From Epiperipatus broadwayi (lineage: Eukaryota > Onychophora > Udeonychophora > Euonychophora > Peripatidae), in contig JAQFVV010000055.1 in NCBI GenBank assembly GCA_028023455.1, forward strand, positions 6,292,030 to 6,356,029: a DNA stretch of 64,000 bases, read 5' to 3'. The notes beneath the pieces are model-generated. The model ran no database searches. It saw only the letters and a list, made by a program, of their open reading frames with translations, and was not told the origin of the DNA. The number at the start of each line of letters is the position of its first letter. The stretch's first letter is position 1. Made by a program: the position numbers and the translations under genes. Below are positions 45,996-56,515 of the stretch, one piece after another.

Positions 45996-46778
45996 ATGTC
46001 ATATTATTATTACTATTTGCGGGATATTCCGTGTAGTGAAAAAACTAAATGCTGACGTTTCAGTACAATATCAAGTACCTTCCTCAGAGCGTCCTCTTTC
46101 TCAAATCATAAGAATGCATGTGAGATTTAAAATCGTTTTTATCGTTTTCTTTCTCCTCATATTTAAATTCTATTGGTTGAGAAGTTTTAAAATTTATTTT
46201 CTCTTCCAATAGTTTCTTCCAAATGTTGTTAATCTTCTTTAACTCACACCTTTCATTTATGCTCTTGGGCCTTTTAAAAATCTCTATAGCTTCTCTTAGC
46301 AATCTCTGGTCATATTGTTCAATTTTTGCTAAAATATTTGTTTTTTCAAAATTGATATCATGATTTGTTAATTTAATATGAGAATAAATAGCTGATGAAT
46401 TGGATTTTTCTCTCACTGCCAGAATGTGTTCTTCCTTTCTAATATTTATTCTACGATTAGTCTGTCCTATATATGTATGTGGACAGACCCTACATGGAAT
46501 TTCATACACACCATGACACTCCAAAGCAATTTTATCTTTAGGAAGAGGAAATATTTCACTAATTTTTTTATAAGTAGTAAAAATTGTGTGAATATTATTA
46601 TTCTTTAAAATGTTACCAATTCTATCAGTTACTCCTTTAATATATGGCAAAATTGTCTTAATTTTTGATGTATCAAAATCTTTTTTCTTTTGATATGTAT
46701 AAGCCCTATTAATAATTTTGTAATTAAAGCTTTTTCACTACACGGAATATCCCGCAAATAGTAATAATAATATGACAT
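45996..46778 (-). mobile_element. Truncated PLE bounded by 47-bp perfect inverted repeats
   Basis: 45996-46042 and 46732-46778 are exact inverses (ATGTCATATTATTATTACTA onward to GTAGTGAAAA). Inside, on the minus strand, lie an open GIY-YIG reading frame, its stop, then a hammerhead-like motif (46051-46087). The 5' part of the RT is missing. The inverted copy at the 5' edge fits PLE insertions that begin with a reversed piece of their own 3' end. Confidence 0.85.
46084..46650 (-). CDS. Intact GIY-YIG endonuclease end of a Penelope-like element
   Basis: The 188-codon frame is uninterrupted. Residues 1-15 (MPYIKGVTDRIGNIL) match the linker between PLE RT and endonuclease. GVY is at 47-49, CRVC at 53-56 (the CxxC insertion of PLE enzymes) and TYIG at 59-62. 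Arg/Lys-rich NRRINIRKEEH is at 65-75, SHIKLTNHDINF at 90-101, and the likely catalytic Glu is in LLREAIEI near 120. In PLEs this domain nicks DNA for target-primed reverse transcription. The frame stays open upstream to about 46728 without a Met and includes NRAYTY, from the RT end. So the marked Met is internal, and the gene is a 5'-truncated C-terminus rather than a complete protein. Confidence 0.85.
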   Translation of the reverse strand: MPYIKGVTDRIGNILKNNNIHTIFTTYKKISEIFPLPKDKIALECHGVYEIPCRVCPHTYIGQTNRRINIRKEEHILAVREKSNSSAIYSHIKLTNHDINFEKTNILAKIEQYDQRLLREAIEIFKRPKSINERCELKKINNIWKKLLEEKINFKTSQPIEFKYEEKENDKNDFKSHMHSYDLRKRTL

Positions 46779-47231
46779 CTTTTATCCGTGAAAACATTAG
46801 AATTAATATATATATATATATATCTGTATTTGATTGCAAATACCATCAAGCTTTAATCCAACAAATAAAGAGAGATCATGTTATTGTTTCTGCTAGAGGG
46901 ATTAAAGTGTTAAAATGTCTATCTAGCTTGCATGATGATAAGGGAAATTGTTTCAAGGAATATACATATACTAAGGGAGATCAGCCATGTATCAATGGTT
47001 TACAAGAATGAAAATCAATGCTATGACTTAATTTGATTAGTTTATTACATATTGTATATTTTTGGGAGACATGGGACTCCCATGATTTGAATATAATTTG
47101 CCTTTCCATCAGGTCAAGCATTTCCAGCATCAGTGAGCCATTGGTTTTACACCGATGCTCACATGAAAAAAAAATACTTTGGGAATGCATCGAAGAGTTA
47201 GTTAGTATTGTTGTTTATATTAGTTTCTTAA
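46779..47231. other. Spacer with unassigned open frames
   Basis: A 79-codon + strand frame (46772-47011) and opposed frames up to 47281 have no recognised domain. The region is moderately complex and may be an old element. Confidence 0.35.
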
Positions 47232-48190
47232 AACAGGCAAAACTCTCTATACATATTGCCACTCAGTGCAAGCCAGAGTAATCAATGGATACTGGAAGGC
47301 TTGTGCATAAAATCCCCATCTAGTGCCTACTCATCCAATATCCCCAGACTAGTTTCTGACTTGCGGCCTTTGTCAGTGAGGAGCCTTAGATTTGAGAGCA
47401 CTGCACATAGATCTTAGGATCTAATGCAACCCTCTAGCAGTCACCTTTTAAGTCTACTTAACTATGAGACTTAAATTGAAAACACTAAAATATTTTCAAT
47501 CCAAGCCCATTGGCTTATATAGTCATATAGATATACATTTTGGTGTCTTTGGTTCTTTAATAACCATAGCTACCACTATCCTATTGGGCAGGATTGGTTT
47601 AAAGCCATAAACATCACATGATCACCATTTCTTATGCTTGCTCTTAACTGTTATTAAAACAGGCAAAACTCTCTATACGTATTGCCACTTAATAACAGTT
47701 AAGAGCAAGCGTAAGAAATGGTGATCATGTAATGTTTGTTGGCTTTAAACCAATCCTGCCCAATAGGATAGTGGTGGCTATGGTTATTATAGAACTGAAG
47801 AACCAAAATGTATAGTAAGTGAACTGAGTTCAGATCTATATGACTATATAAGCTGATGAGCTTGGATTGAAAATATTAGTGTTTTCAATTTGTCTCATAG
47901 TTTTGTGGTTGAGTAGAAATAAAAGATGGTTGCTGGAGGGTTGCATTAGATCCTAAGATCTAGGTGCAGTGCTCTCAGATCCAAGGCTCTTCACTGATGA
48001 AGGCCACAATCAGAAACTAGTCTGGGGATATTGGATGAGTAGGCACTAGATGGGGATTTTATGCACAAGCCTTCTTGCATCCATTGATTACTCTGGCTTG
48101 CATTGAGTGGCAATACGTATAGAGATTTTTGCCTGTTTTAATAACAGTTAAGAGCAAGCATAAGAAATGATGATCATGTGATGTTTCTTT
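47232..48190. mobile_element. Composite fold-back family A palindrome, about 950 bp
   Basis: The left arm runs from 47236 (AGGCAAAACTCTCTATAC) to about 47660. The right arm is its inverse from about 47690 to 48187. The junction at 47640-47720 contains an extra GGCAAAACTCTCTATACGTA and TTAATAACAG with its inverse. Shared blocks include ATCCTATTGGGCAGGATTGG and CATGATCACCATTTCTTA. No coding sequence. Confidence 0.82.
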
Positions 48191-48750
48191 AATTTTTATT
48201 CTTCATTCTTCGAAGATGTCACTACTTAGGAAATACACTTTATAATGATTTTTTAAAAAAAATTATTCAATCAGATAGTGTAATATAACAAAAGAAATAT
48301 GCCAGCCATGTAAAATATTTGGTTCTGGTCTTTGTGAAGAGGGAAATGTTATTAGTCAATATATGCAAAGTCAATAACTCAAAAATGTCTGTATCATAGA
48401 GTTATCAAATTTATGATTCAAAATTTTTATTTGTCCGCACAAAATCAGTAATTACTAATGATTCATCGTCCTACCTGTAAGAATAAAGCCATTTCACACC
48501 CTGTTTTGTAAGAATTTTAGATTTTGTGACTTTGTCTGGTGCAATATCACATATGCAAATTGATATTTTGGGAAAATGTAAAGAAATTTAGTTAATAAAC
48601 AAAATTTGTCTGTCTCTGTGCCAATAAGACTGCCATCTATTTTGAAATAGAAGAAATTATAATAATAAAGTTTGGGAGTAGTAGCAAATGTTTTGGAATT
48701 AGACAGTAGCATTGCCATCTTAATATAAACTGAATACTGATTATATATGT
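48191..48750. other. AT-rich spacer, nothing recognised
   Basis: The 74-codon minus frame (48494-48718) has no recognisable domain. Confidence 0.35.
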
Positions 48751-48935
48751 GTGTGAGAGATGATAATCTGGATCAACTGATGAGTGCTGCTTTAGCAAGA
48801 AATACTTCTATTGGTGATTATTTATCTTTTCTACATGTGTGTGGTCATGTGTATCAGTGATATGAGATAGTGTGGATAGTTCATGGGCACTTGAAAGTCT
48901 GGGTTCAAATCCCCTATATTTACATTAGCATTGGC
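48751..48935. repeat. Dispersed repeat family C, copy 2
   Basis: GGATCAACTGATGAGTGCTG, ATTTATCTTTTCTACATGTG, GTCATGTGTATCAGTGATAT and CTTGAAAGTCTGGGTTCAAA match one arm of 12686-12950. Confidence 0.6.
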
Positions 48936-49520
48936 TTTGATTCACAATCCATTATTGCCTCCAGGGTATTGTAGATTGCTTCCAATTGATAAAGAATGTT
49001 GTGCACTTAAAGTCTTAATATTTTTACCTACAACTTAGCCAAACAATTGAAATATAGTTGTGCTTTTGCAGGAAAAAATTATGCCAATTTACTAGAGGAT
49101 AGAATTTATTATTATTATTTGAGTTTAACATATTTACCAGAGAACACATTTCCGGGTTTCAGAACTCATTAGTTTAACTGAAAAGGATAATGAGATAGCT
49201 ACAGAAATAGCTATGAATCTTAAAAACATAATGGAATCTAAAAATAAAAAAGATCTTATCATGCTTCAACTGTGAAATCTGATAAATAATTTGTTGAAAG
49301 GCATTTGAATTAATAAGGCTTTTTTTTTTTTTTGATTATGTGGAATATTTTTTTACAAACAAGCTGGAATATGGCTTAAGAAAATGGGCAAAAGTGTAAG
49401 TGAACGTTACTAAGACAAATGTTTAAATAGAAAGATATACATATCAGTTTGGAAGAATATAGTGTTATTAAAAGATTTTGATTAAATGAAAATTGCACAC
49501 TTGACCAAACACACATACAA
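48936..49520. other. AT-rich spacer, nothing recognised
   Basis: A frame near 49175-49265 (LTEKDNEIATEIAMNLK) is short and unassigned. Confidence 0.35.
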
Positions 49521-49524
49521 AGGA

Positions 49525-49730
49525 AGTAATTACGTCACTGAACATTCTTGTTCTATATCATTACAGTACTAAGAATTATTTTTGCAGGCGGTCTCATAAC
49601 AAGAGATTTTAATAAATGCAAAGTAAAATTATTTGCAAGTTTATTTAAATAACTTATTACGAGACTTCCTGCAAAGATAATTTTTTGTAACGCATAAGGG
49701 ACAAAAACGTTCAGTGATGTGATTATAATC
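49525..49730. repeat. Imperfect palindrome, possible MITE
   Basis: CACTGAACATT..TTGCAGGCGGTCTCATAAC on the left is the inverse of GTTATTACGAGACTTCCTGC..AACGTTCAGTG on the right. Arms are about 95 bp. It is unlike families A-C. No target duplication was identified. Confidence 0.55.
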
Positions 49731-50460
49731 TTAAACGTTACAAATTCAAGGCAGTAGTAAGTTATTTATGTGCTATTGAAATTAGTTAAAGGAAATAATT
49801 ATATAGCATTAAATAATCATATAGCTAGTTGCTTGGAGGGTCATGATTTTCATGTATCAGAATTGACAGGCTGAATATCGATCCAAAACTATGCAGGATT
49901 TAAAAAAGGTTGCGGACAAGATATTGTTGGAACTAGTAAATGGGTCCAGATATTCATCAAAGTAACAACTCCATTTCAAATATTTTCTTTCTTTAATAGA
50001 ATTTTTACTGTAGCTCACTAGAATTGCGCTTTCATAATATTTTTTTAGTGTTTATGTTTATCCTGTTATTTTTTTTTAGCTTGTTTACAAGCTAGAAAGC
50101 ATTTTTAGTCCTATATTTAATGCATCTGCTTGAGTTCTGGGAAGTGTGGTTTCTAATTCACTAGAGCCCCACACTTTGCTTACCTTTACTATATGGTAGC
50201 TAGATCCTTTTTTATCTCTATACATGTGATCAATTTTAGTAGTGCTTTCTCTTTTGCACCGTTTAAATTTATGGTTTATTTCTTCCTTATAAGATTTGGT
50301 AATGCTTTTATGTAATAAATGAAGAAGAGATCCATTTTAATTTCTTACCGTTCTATATTCTTTGAATAATAGCTTTGTTTTTTTATATTTGTTAATTGAT
50401 AAAAAGACAAAAAGTACAGAGGATTTGTGTGATTTCTGCAGTAATTTTATAATACTTTGC
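49731..50460. other. AT-rich spacer, nothing recognised
   Basis: No gene or repeat boundary was seen. Confidence 0.35.
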
Positions 50461-50464
50461 ATAT

Positions 50465-50560
50465 AATGATGTATATGAGAGATAGTGACTTGGGCCAACT
50501 GATGAGTGCTGGTTCAGCACGAAATGCATCTTGGGGGTCATTTGTCTTTTATTGTATCTT
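50465..50560. repeat. Dispersed repeat family C, copy 3
   Basis: TATGAGAGATAGTGACTTGG, CAACTGATGAGTGCTGGTTC and AAATGCATCTTGGGGG match 4595-4720. Confidence 0.55.
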
Positions 50561-50639
50561 TATTTGTATGAATTTAGAAAGAATGGGGAAGTATGGAGGT
50601 GTTTATTATATCTAATTTTATAACATATGATTGTAATCT

Positions 50640-50900
50640 GTTATTTAACACAGTTGATAGAGTGACGCCCTCTAGAGGTTAAGATTATTAAATCATTTAC
50701 TGTTTTGGCACTTCTGGTGCTCAAACTTCGTATGAACTGTCAAAGCAATAAAGCTGTTTAATTATTTTTCCCTGTATTATTTAGTGCAGCAATAGAATAT
50801 AAGGTCCTCGGATGGATTGCTATTTATGGCACTTCCAGCACTCTTTTTACAAACTTCCGAGCTATTAGCCATTCAAATAATTTATTTTATGTAAAGATTT
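50640..50900 (+). repeat. Decayed tRNA-related SINE copies
   Basis: ACAGTTGATAGAGTGACGCC resembles the A-box head, and TGGTGCTCAAACTTCGTATG with CAATAAAGCTG the tail, of the units at 53036-53480. ACTTCCAGCACTC..AAACTTC near 50832 may be a second tail. Confidence 0.45.
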
Positions 50901-51099
50901 TAATACCGTTTCTTTTTTAATTAACCAGTGCAATTGTCGAGCAATGAGAATTGGAGTACTTTTCTGAGAATTGGAGTACTTTTCTTTGTTTTATTTGTTA
51001 ATTAAAACTTACTATATATCCTTTTATTAACCAATATTGGGTATTAAATGTTAAACTTGGCAGTTTATAGGTTATCTACTTGAAAGACCAATCCTACAT

Positions 51100-51330
51100 C
51101 TGTTTAAAATTTCCAAGTTTACTCAGCATAGGTTTGAACTCGGTTGTAATTGTGGCAGGCAGATGCGCCAACATTGCATCACAAAATTCTTATTATCCAG
51201 GTGGACTTACTAATTAAAATGCAAATCCCAAGCTTGTTGATAATTTTTAAGTTTACTCAGCACAGATTCAAACCCAGGTCATAAGCACTGTGGACATCTG
51301 CCCAACCATTGAATCACAAGTTCCTTTTTT
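51100..51330 (-). repeat. Two tRNA-derived SINE-like copies
   Basis: On the minus strand ATGGTTGGGCAGATGTCCAC (A-box side) and GGGTTTGAATCTG (B box) lie near 51235-51310. A weaker copy of the same layout lies at 51115-51190. They share TTACTCAGCA..GGTTTGAA on the + strand. Confidence 0.5.
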
Positions 51331-51569
51331 ATGAAAAATCACTAATTTGTTATTAAAATAAGAATTTGTTTTTTAGTTATGACTCTTCATTTATCTTTTC
51401 ATTCATTCCATTTCTTAAGCCTGTGGATGTACAAAATATACCATATCAATTTCTTTAGTTGCAATTTTATGATTTAGTTTAAGATTTTGAGAACTTTTTT
51501 CCATTTTTATTGCATTGCTCCTATTGAATTTTTACAAAAATTCTCTTAATGCACTTTCCATAATGCCCT
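51331..51569. other. AT-rich spacer
   Basis: Nothing recognised. Confidence 0.35.
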
Positions 51570-51785
51570 ATTTAAGATATTTTCGACTGGTTAACGGTCT
51601 TTTTCAGATATAAAAAACAATTATACTACAATTATCTTTTATATAAACACAATTAACTTCCAGGAATATATATTATTTTTAAATATATGCATGTGTGCAT
51701 ATATATTAAATAAAGTTATTGCATGTTTGCATTCTGAAGAAGGCTGCTAGCCAATCAAAACTGTTTAAAATAAAGTTTATAGAAA
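51570..51785. repeat. Short PLE-terminus fold-back
   Basis: CTGAAGA..AAAAC at 51734-51761 (stem GGCT/AGCC) and the inverse CGAC..TTTTTCAG at about 51583-51606 face each other across about 130 bp of AT-rich DNA. Both look like PLE ends. Confidence 0.5.
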
Positions 51786-52589
51786 CTGCACTGAGAGGTG
51801 TAGTTTTTTTTTTTCGTACATAAATAAAGTATCTAGATTTGTGAAAATAGAACCAAAACAAAATTTACATAAAACATGTTGAAGTAATGTGTGTAGACAA
51901 ACAATTAGGACCATCTGTTATACAAATCTTTTGCTAGAGTAAATATTATGAGTATTTTTTTTAAAATTATTATTCTTTGGTGGATCATGGTTTAGAGGCA
52001 TCACATCTGGCAGTGTTAACAATTAAACTTGATTGATACCTGTAAGTCATAGTAATAATATAACTGCCAGGAAAAAAGATACTATTCTCATTAAAAATAA
52101 TGCCAAATAGAATTTCCTTGCTCTATGAAAAGAATTTTTACCATGCAAATAAGTCTCTTGCATTGGTTTTTATCACAATAGTGAACTGTGGAAATATTTT
52201 TTTATTCTAATCATAAATTGTCAAGGTAATTAATTGCTCTGATGGTGCAAAAAGGTCAACATTAATATGTTTTACCTAAACTTTACGAATGATTATTGCT
52301 AAGACACTAATTATAAAAAATATATCAGAATATCTTTAATAATAAAATTCATAAACTTACGCATGTGTTTTTTAAACAATAATAACACATGACATCTCAT
52401 GCTACCAGGAATGGTGCTATAAATCTCCCAACAATCCATTTTTTTGACTTTCGCTTTCGTCACTGAAGACTGGGATTCAAAGCTGCAACTAATATCATTA
52501 CGAATTTGGCAGTTATCATTTACTTGTTTATACACTTCAAGCTAAAGTTGTTGGTATTATCCTTTTTTATGGAATTGATGTCTCATAAA
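51786..52589. other. AT-rich spacer, nothing recognised
   Basis: The 74-codon minus frame (52311-52535) shows no domain. Confidence 0.35.
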
Positions 52590-52885
52590 TATATATAAAC
52601 TGAGCTGTTGTCAGGTCTACATAGCTGAGCATGTCAGCTCAGTTTAAAACGTTAGTTTTTTTTTTTAATTTCGGATTACTAGCTTGAATAGTTTAAAGAA
52701 GTAAAATGGTAGTTGCTAAATGCGTGAGTTTATTAGATCCGGCTTTGAATACGAATCTGCACTGATGACGACAAACTAGAAACTGGTCTGTCTGGAAATG
52801 GAGACTTAAAAACACCATATTATCTGCAGTTCCTGAGTACTAAACCTTATAGTAGATGGATGTAAAATAGAGTGAAAACTTATCT
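52590..52885 (+). repeat. Dispersed repeat family D, copy 3
   Basis: GTCAGGTCTACATAGCTGAG, T-run then TTTCGG, TTTGAATACGAATC, AACTAGAAACTGGTCTG and TAGATGGATG align with 10301-10700 and 27400-27690. Confidence 0.5.
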
Positions 52886-53033
52886 TGGGGGAAAGGCAAA
52901 ACAATTATGAATATATTTCATTGTCTTATGCTGTTTAGAATAGTTGTAAAGTGGCACAATCTCAAGTTAAACATCTGTAAATTTTAATTCAATTACTCCT
53001 GAATAACAAACTATTTCTATAATTTTTTGATAT

Positions 53034-53480
53034 TCCATTAGAGCGTCCGACTTAAGATTAGGAGGTCCCAGGATTGATTCTGCCATTCGCAATTCTGGCG
53101 CTTGGAGTTCTTATGAACTCCTGAGCCATAAAGTCATTTACCCTCCACGGCTTGGTATAGTTGGTAGAGTGTCCGACTTGTTATTGGTAGGTCCCAGGAT
53201 CAATTCTGGTGCTTGCAGGTCTAGTGCTGAAACTTCTTATGAACTTTTGATCAATAAAATCAAAGTGTCATTGGGAGGTCCCTGGATCAATTCTGGTGCT
53301 TTCAGACCTGGTGCTCAAACTTTTTATTAACTCCTGGGAAATAAAATCATTTATCCTACATAGTTTGGCATAGTTGATAGGGCATCTGACTTGGGATCGG
53401 GAAGTCCCAGGATCGATTCTGGTGCTTGCAGGTCTGGTGCTTAAACTTATTACGAACTCCCAAGCAATGATGCCATATTC
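53034..53480 (+). repeat. Tandem array of about four tRNA-derived SINE units
   Basis: Units of about 100-115 bp start near 53040, 53149, 53262 and 53362. Complete units have TTGGTATAGTTGGTAGAGTG (A box in a tRNA-like head), AGGTCCCAGGATC.ATTCTGG (B box region), then GGTGCTTGCAGGTCTGGTGC and a AAACTT.TTA.GAACT tail. Unit 3 lacks the A box. No A-runs separate units. The opposed ORFs of 65-78 codons are shadows of the repetition. Confidence 0.75.
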
Positions 53481-53880
53481 TTTTATATATATAAATAACA
53501 TTACGAATGAGAGCTTCCTCTGTTAGATCATCTTTTAAGCTAAAACAAAAGTTTTCTATAGTAATAAATTTCTGAATTGCAAACGGTGACAATACAGAGC
53601 TCGCAGTCTCACTTCTTCACTATACCTAGCCCTGGCATCACTTATAATAATTCAGAATAGGTTTGAATCTTACTTGCATTAAGCAATATTATTTTTGTAA
53701 ATTAATTATGTAAATATCAGAGTAATTCAAATTGTTTAAAAAATATGAATGACAGTTTTCTGAGTGCCCTGTGCGGTTTGACACAATGATAGAACAAAGG
53801 ACTTGAGAGTTAACGATTTCTGGATCAAGGCATAACCTGTCACTTCGGGTGCTTAAAAGCCACATGATTTTAGCAAGTAA
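53481..53880. other. Spacer with a further decayed SINE head
   Basis: GGTTTGACACAATGATAGAA near 53775 and CTGGATCAAGGC, TTCGGGTGCTTAAAAG near 53820-53860 look like an older relative of the array units. Confidence 0.4.
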
Positions 53881-54100
53881 TCATTCAATTATTTTGCTTT
53901 TGGTTGCTAATAATTTTTTTCTTTCAATTACTTGTTGGTTGTTGTTGAGGTAGTATTTTATAAGTACAGATGCAGGGTCCTTAATCTGGTACTTCTCTTT
54001 ACCCAGCTTTCCCAGAAAAGATTTTTCTGTCCAATTTGATAGTAGGCCTCCTATGCTTTCTTTCATTATAAATTTCCTGCCTCTTTCAACCACATCTGCA
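53881..54100 (-). pseudogene. Unassigned minus-strand coding-like segment
   Basis: From a splice-acceptor-like TTTCCATTTGCAG the minus strand reads DVVERGRKFIMKESIGGLLS, then NWTEKSFLGKLGKEKYQ, and stays open to a stop at 53881. The composition is protein-like and less biased than most frames here. GGLLSNW recalls the GG.LTN block of ribosomal protein S2, but the match is too short to trust. It could be a gene fragment carried in with the adjacent RTE, or chance. Confidence 0.3.
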
Positions 54101-54184
54101 AATGGAAACATAATATTTATATCTTTTGCATTCTATATGGTGTATATGTTTGGATATATATTTTTCTTGGAAAACGAAATACAT

Positions 54185-54460
54185 GGGAGAGAGAACAGAC
54201 AGGCGTTACTGATACCATTGAAAGAATTAAAGAGACTGAAATGGAATTGGGCTGGACATATTGCTAGAAGAGATGATTATGGGTGGACATTTGGAAATCT
54301 TAAACTGGAGTCCAAGAGATTGTAAAAGATTCGGAAAGAGACTACATGTGAGATGGATGGATGAAATAATGAAATGTGCTGGGGTGATGTGGAGAAGAGA
54401 GGCTAGAGATCAGAGAAGATGGATTATATTTGGAGAGACCATTCTATAATGAATTGATAG
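54185..54460 (+). mobile_element. RTE 3' terminal fragment
   Basis: The + strand reads KWNWAGHIARRDDYGW, LESKRL, and then in the next frame RWMDEIMKCAGVMWRREARD with QRRW. This is the conserved C-terminal RW.DE motif region of RTE proteins. One frameshift near 54310 separates the halves. Confidence 0.75.
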
Positions 54461-54469
54461 TAGTTAAAA

Positions 54470-55145
54470 ATGATTTATTTTTATATAAACAATGAGATTG
54501 CACAAATAATTCTTCAGAACTTTAGAAAATGTTTCAAGAGATGCAAATAAAAAAAGATAAAAGATAAATAATAGAAAACTGAAGTAATGTTCAATGGATT
54601 TTTTCAAAAAGAAGAAAATAAAGATTAATAATCATGAATAAGAAGTAAACGGTTGTAAATACTTTGATCACAGAATTAATATGGATGGAAGCATAATGGG
54701 TGAAGTTAATTATAGAATCGTCATTGAATGGAAATGCTTTTGGTAGAAATAGCCTAATTACAATGTCACATACTTATGTGTTTGAAAAGAAAAATATTTA
54801 TTGAAAGTGGTTAACAATTTATACTTATGGATCGGAGACTTGGACGCTTACTAGAAGAGCAATACAGAGATTTCAGACCACAATGAAATATAAGGAGGAT
54901 TCAAAATATGTAGATGAGAGAATAAACAGATACCATTGAAAAAATTTAAGAGGTTGAAATGGAGCTAGGTTGGACATAATTAATAGAAGAGATGGTGATA
55001 GATATCCCAAGAAATTGTAGAAGACCTAGAAAGAGCCCACATGTTAGATAGATTAAGAATATTTACTAGTCTGAGATAGAGAAGAGAAAATGTGGATTGG
55101 AGAAATTGGATTAAATTTAAAAGAGTGAATTGAATATAAATAAAA
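54470..55145 (+). mobile_element. RTE 3' part, second fragment
   Basis: Decayed RT end (CSMDFFKKKK, YFDHRINMDGSIMGEVNYRI) is followed by LWIGDLDAY (YGSETWTLT equivalent) and the GHIARR-type tail at 54955-55110. Stops and shifts abound. It overlaps no other element and lies head-to-tail after 54185-54460. Confidence 0.65.
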
Positions 55146-55159
55146 ATTTACTGAAAAAT

Positions 55160-55800
55160 TGATCCCCTACCCTGACACCTCTCTGAGGAGTGCCAAAGCA
55201 TGAAACTTTGGTCAGGGGTTTGGGGAGGGGTTCCTGACAGAGATATTTTAAGTGCTGGCTCTGGCTAAGCATTTATCATAAAGCTTGTAGAGGAATTGGC
55301 AAACCTCATTGTTTTATAACTTACAAGCTTAAGAGATAGGGTCATGTAATATATGACTCTTATTTTGACTATTTATAGTCTCTGCCATAAATCTTATGCA
55401 ATTTTATATTGCTAAGTCTACTAATATATGGTATGGCTGAAGATCTATCAGCCCCATATAGCTATTTGAGTTGGATAGCTGGGTTTGAAGACATGTAGAT
55501 GTCTGAAAATTTCACATTTTCCACTCATCTCATAACTTTTAGATAAGTGCTTGGCTTTGGGTTGGTATTTTTAGATCTAGTGTCTGAACCTACCCTGACA
55601 CCTCTCTGAGGAGTGCCAAAGCACGAAACCATGGTCAGGGGTTTGGGGAGGGGTTCCTGACAGAGATATTTTAAGTGCTGGCTCTGGCTAAGCATTTATC
55701 ATAAAACTTGTAGAGGAATTGGCAATCCTCATTGTTTTATAACTTACAAGCTTAAGAGATAGAGTCATGTGATATATGACTCTTATTTTGACTATTTAAA
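55160..55800. mobile_element. Two tandem family B copies with a partial arm between
   Basis: 55168-55374 and 55591-55797 are direct repeats offset by 423 bp, nearly identical (CTGACACCTCTCTGAGGAGT to GACTCTTATTTTGACTATTT). The 55385-55585 segment carries the other arm's blocks (GAAAATTTCACATTTTCC, TTAGATAAGTGCTTGGC). The layout suggests a duplication or unequal recombination within one fold-back element. Confidence 0.72.
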
Positions 55801-56515
55801 TATCAGATTGTTTTTAAAAACTACTTTACTGCTATATAAACTTTATTCTGAATACTGATTTAGAGATAACTTTTACCCCTCCTTACTTAGAATTTTTCGC
55901 ACTTTGCTGCACATTTTTTATAAAACTATTTTTGTGCATGAAAGCTGATTTAGCAACATTTTTGGGCCCCTTTCTGGTCTTTTGCCATTGTATTTTACTA
56001 TACATTCCTTGTAAAGATAAAAAATCACGATTAAATAATTAAATAATGTGGTATTTTATTACTTTCTGATTTTTAAATATATCTATATATTAATTTATGA
56101 ACTGTGTAGTATCGTTTGTCTTTTTAACGTGTATGTTTTTAAGATTTTTTTTCCTTAAAAAAAGTTTTTTAAACATATAGTAAGTAACCCATACTAAGTC
56201 TATCATTCGTGAGAGGTTAAAGGTCATTTGTGTACCGGTTTCCATACGGGGAGATCCTTAATGTGGCAATCCATCTGTAATTATTTTGATTTATAAAAGT
56301 TTAAACACTACTAAAAGTGTCTCAATGTGTGCTCAAAGTTACTGTTATAATAATCATGAAGAACTGTAACTTGTAAGTAACCATTTATAATTAGGCAGAT
56401 TGTAAACTTGAAGTAAGGTTTGCATTTTAAAATGGACTTTGTTAGCAAATACAGCCGCAATACACAATTGCATAATGATATGAAATAGAAATAACGAACT
56501 TTTTTTTATTTTTAG
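55801..56515. other. Intron end upstream of exon B
   Basis: AT-rich DNA with a weak T tract before the acceptor. Nothing else recognised. Confidence 0.5.

Larger units (their letters stand above)
17247..56515 (+). other. Large intron of the CIN85/CD2AP-like gene (39.3 kb)
   Basis: The intron starts GTGAGT and ends TTTTTAG, both canonical. It separates SH3-1 from its linker. It is filled with PLE, RTE, LTR, SINE and fold-back insertions in both orientations. I saw no convincing further host exon on the + strand, though a small alternative exon could be missed by eye. Confidence 0.8.

Noticed and set aside
53268-53592. Overlapping minus frames with a repeated STR.ASTRIDPGTS pattern resembling a repeat protein
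   Set aside because: The periodicity comes from the tandem tRNA-like SINE units read in antisense.
54050-54110. Ribosomal protein S2 gene fragment
   Set aside because: Only GGLLSNW resembles the family; the rest does not follow S2 order, so the name is not supported.
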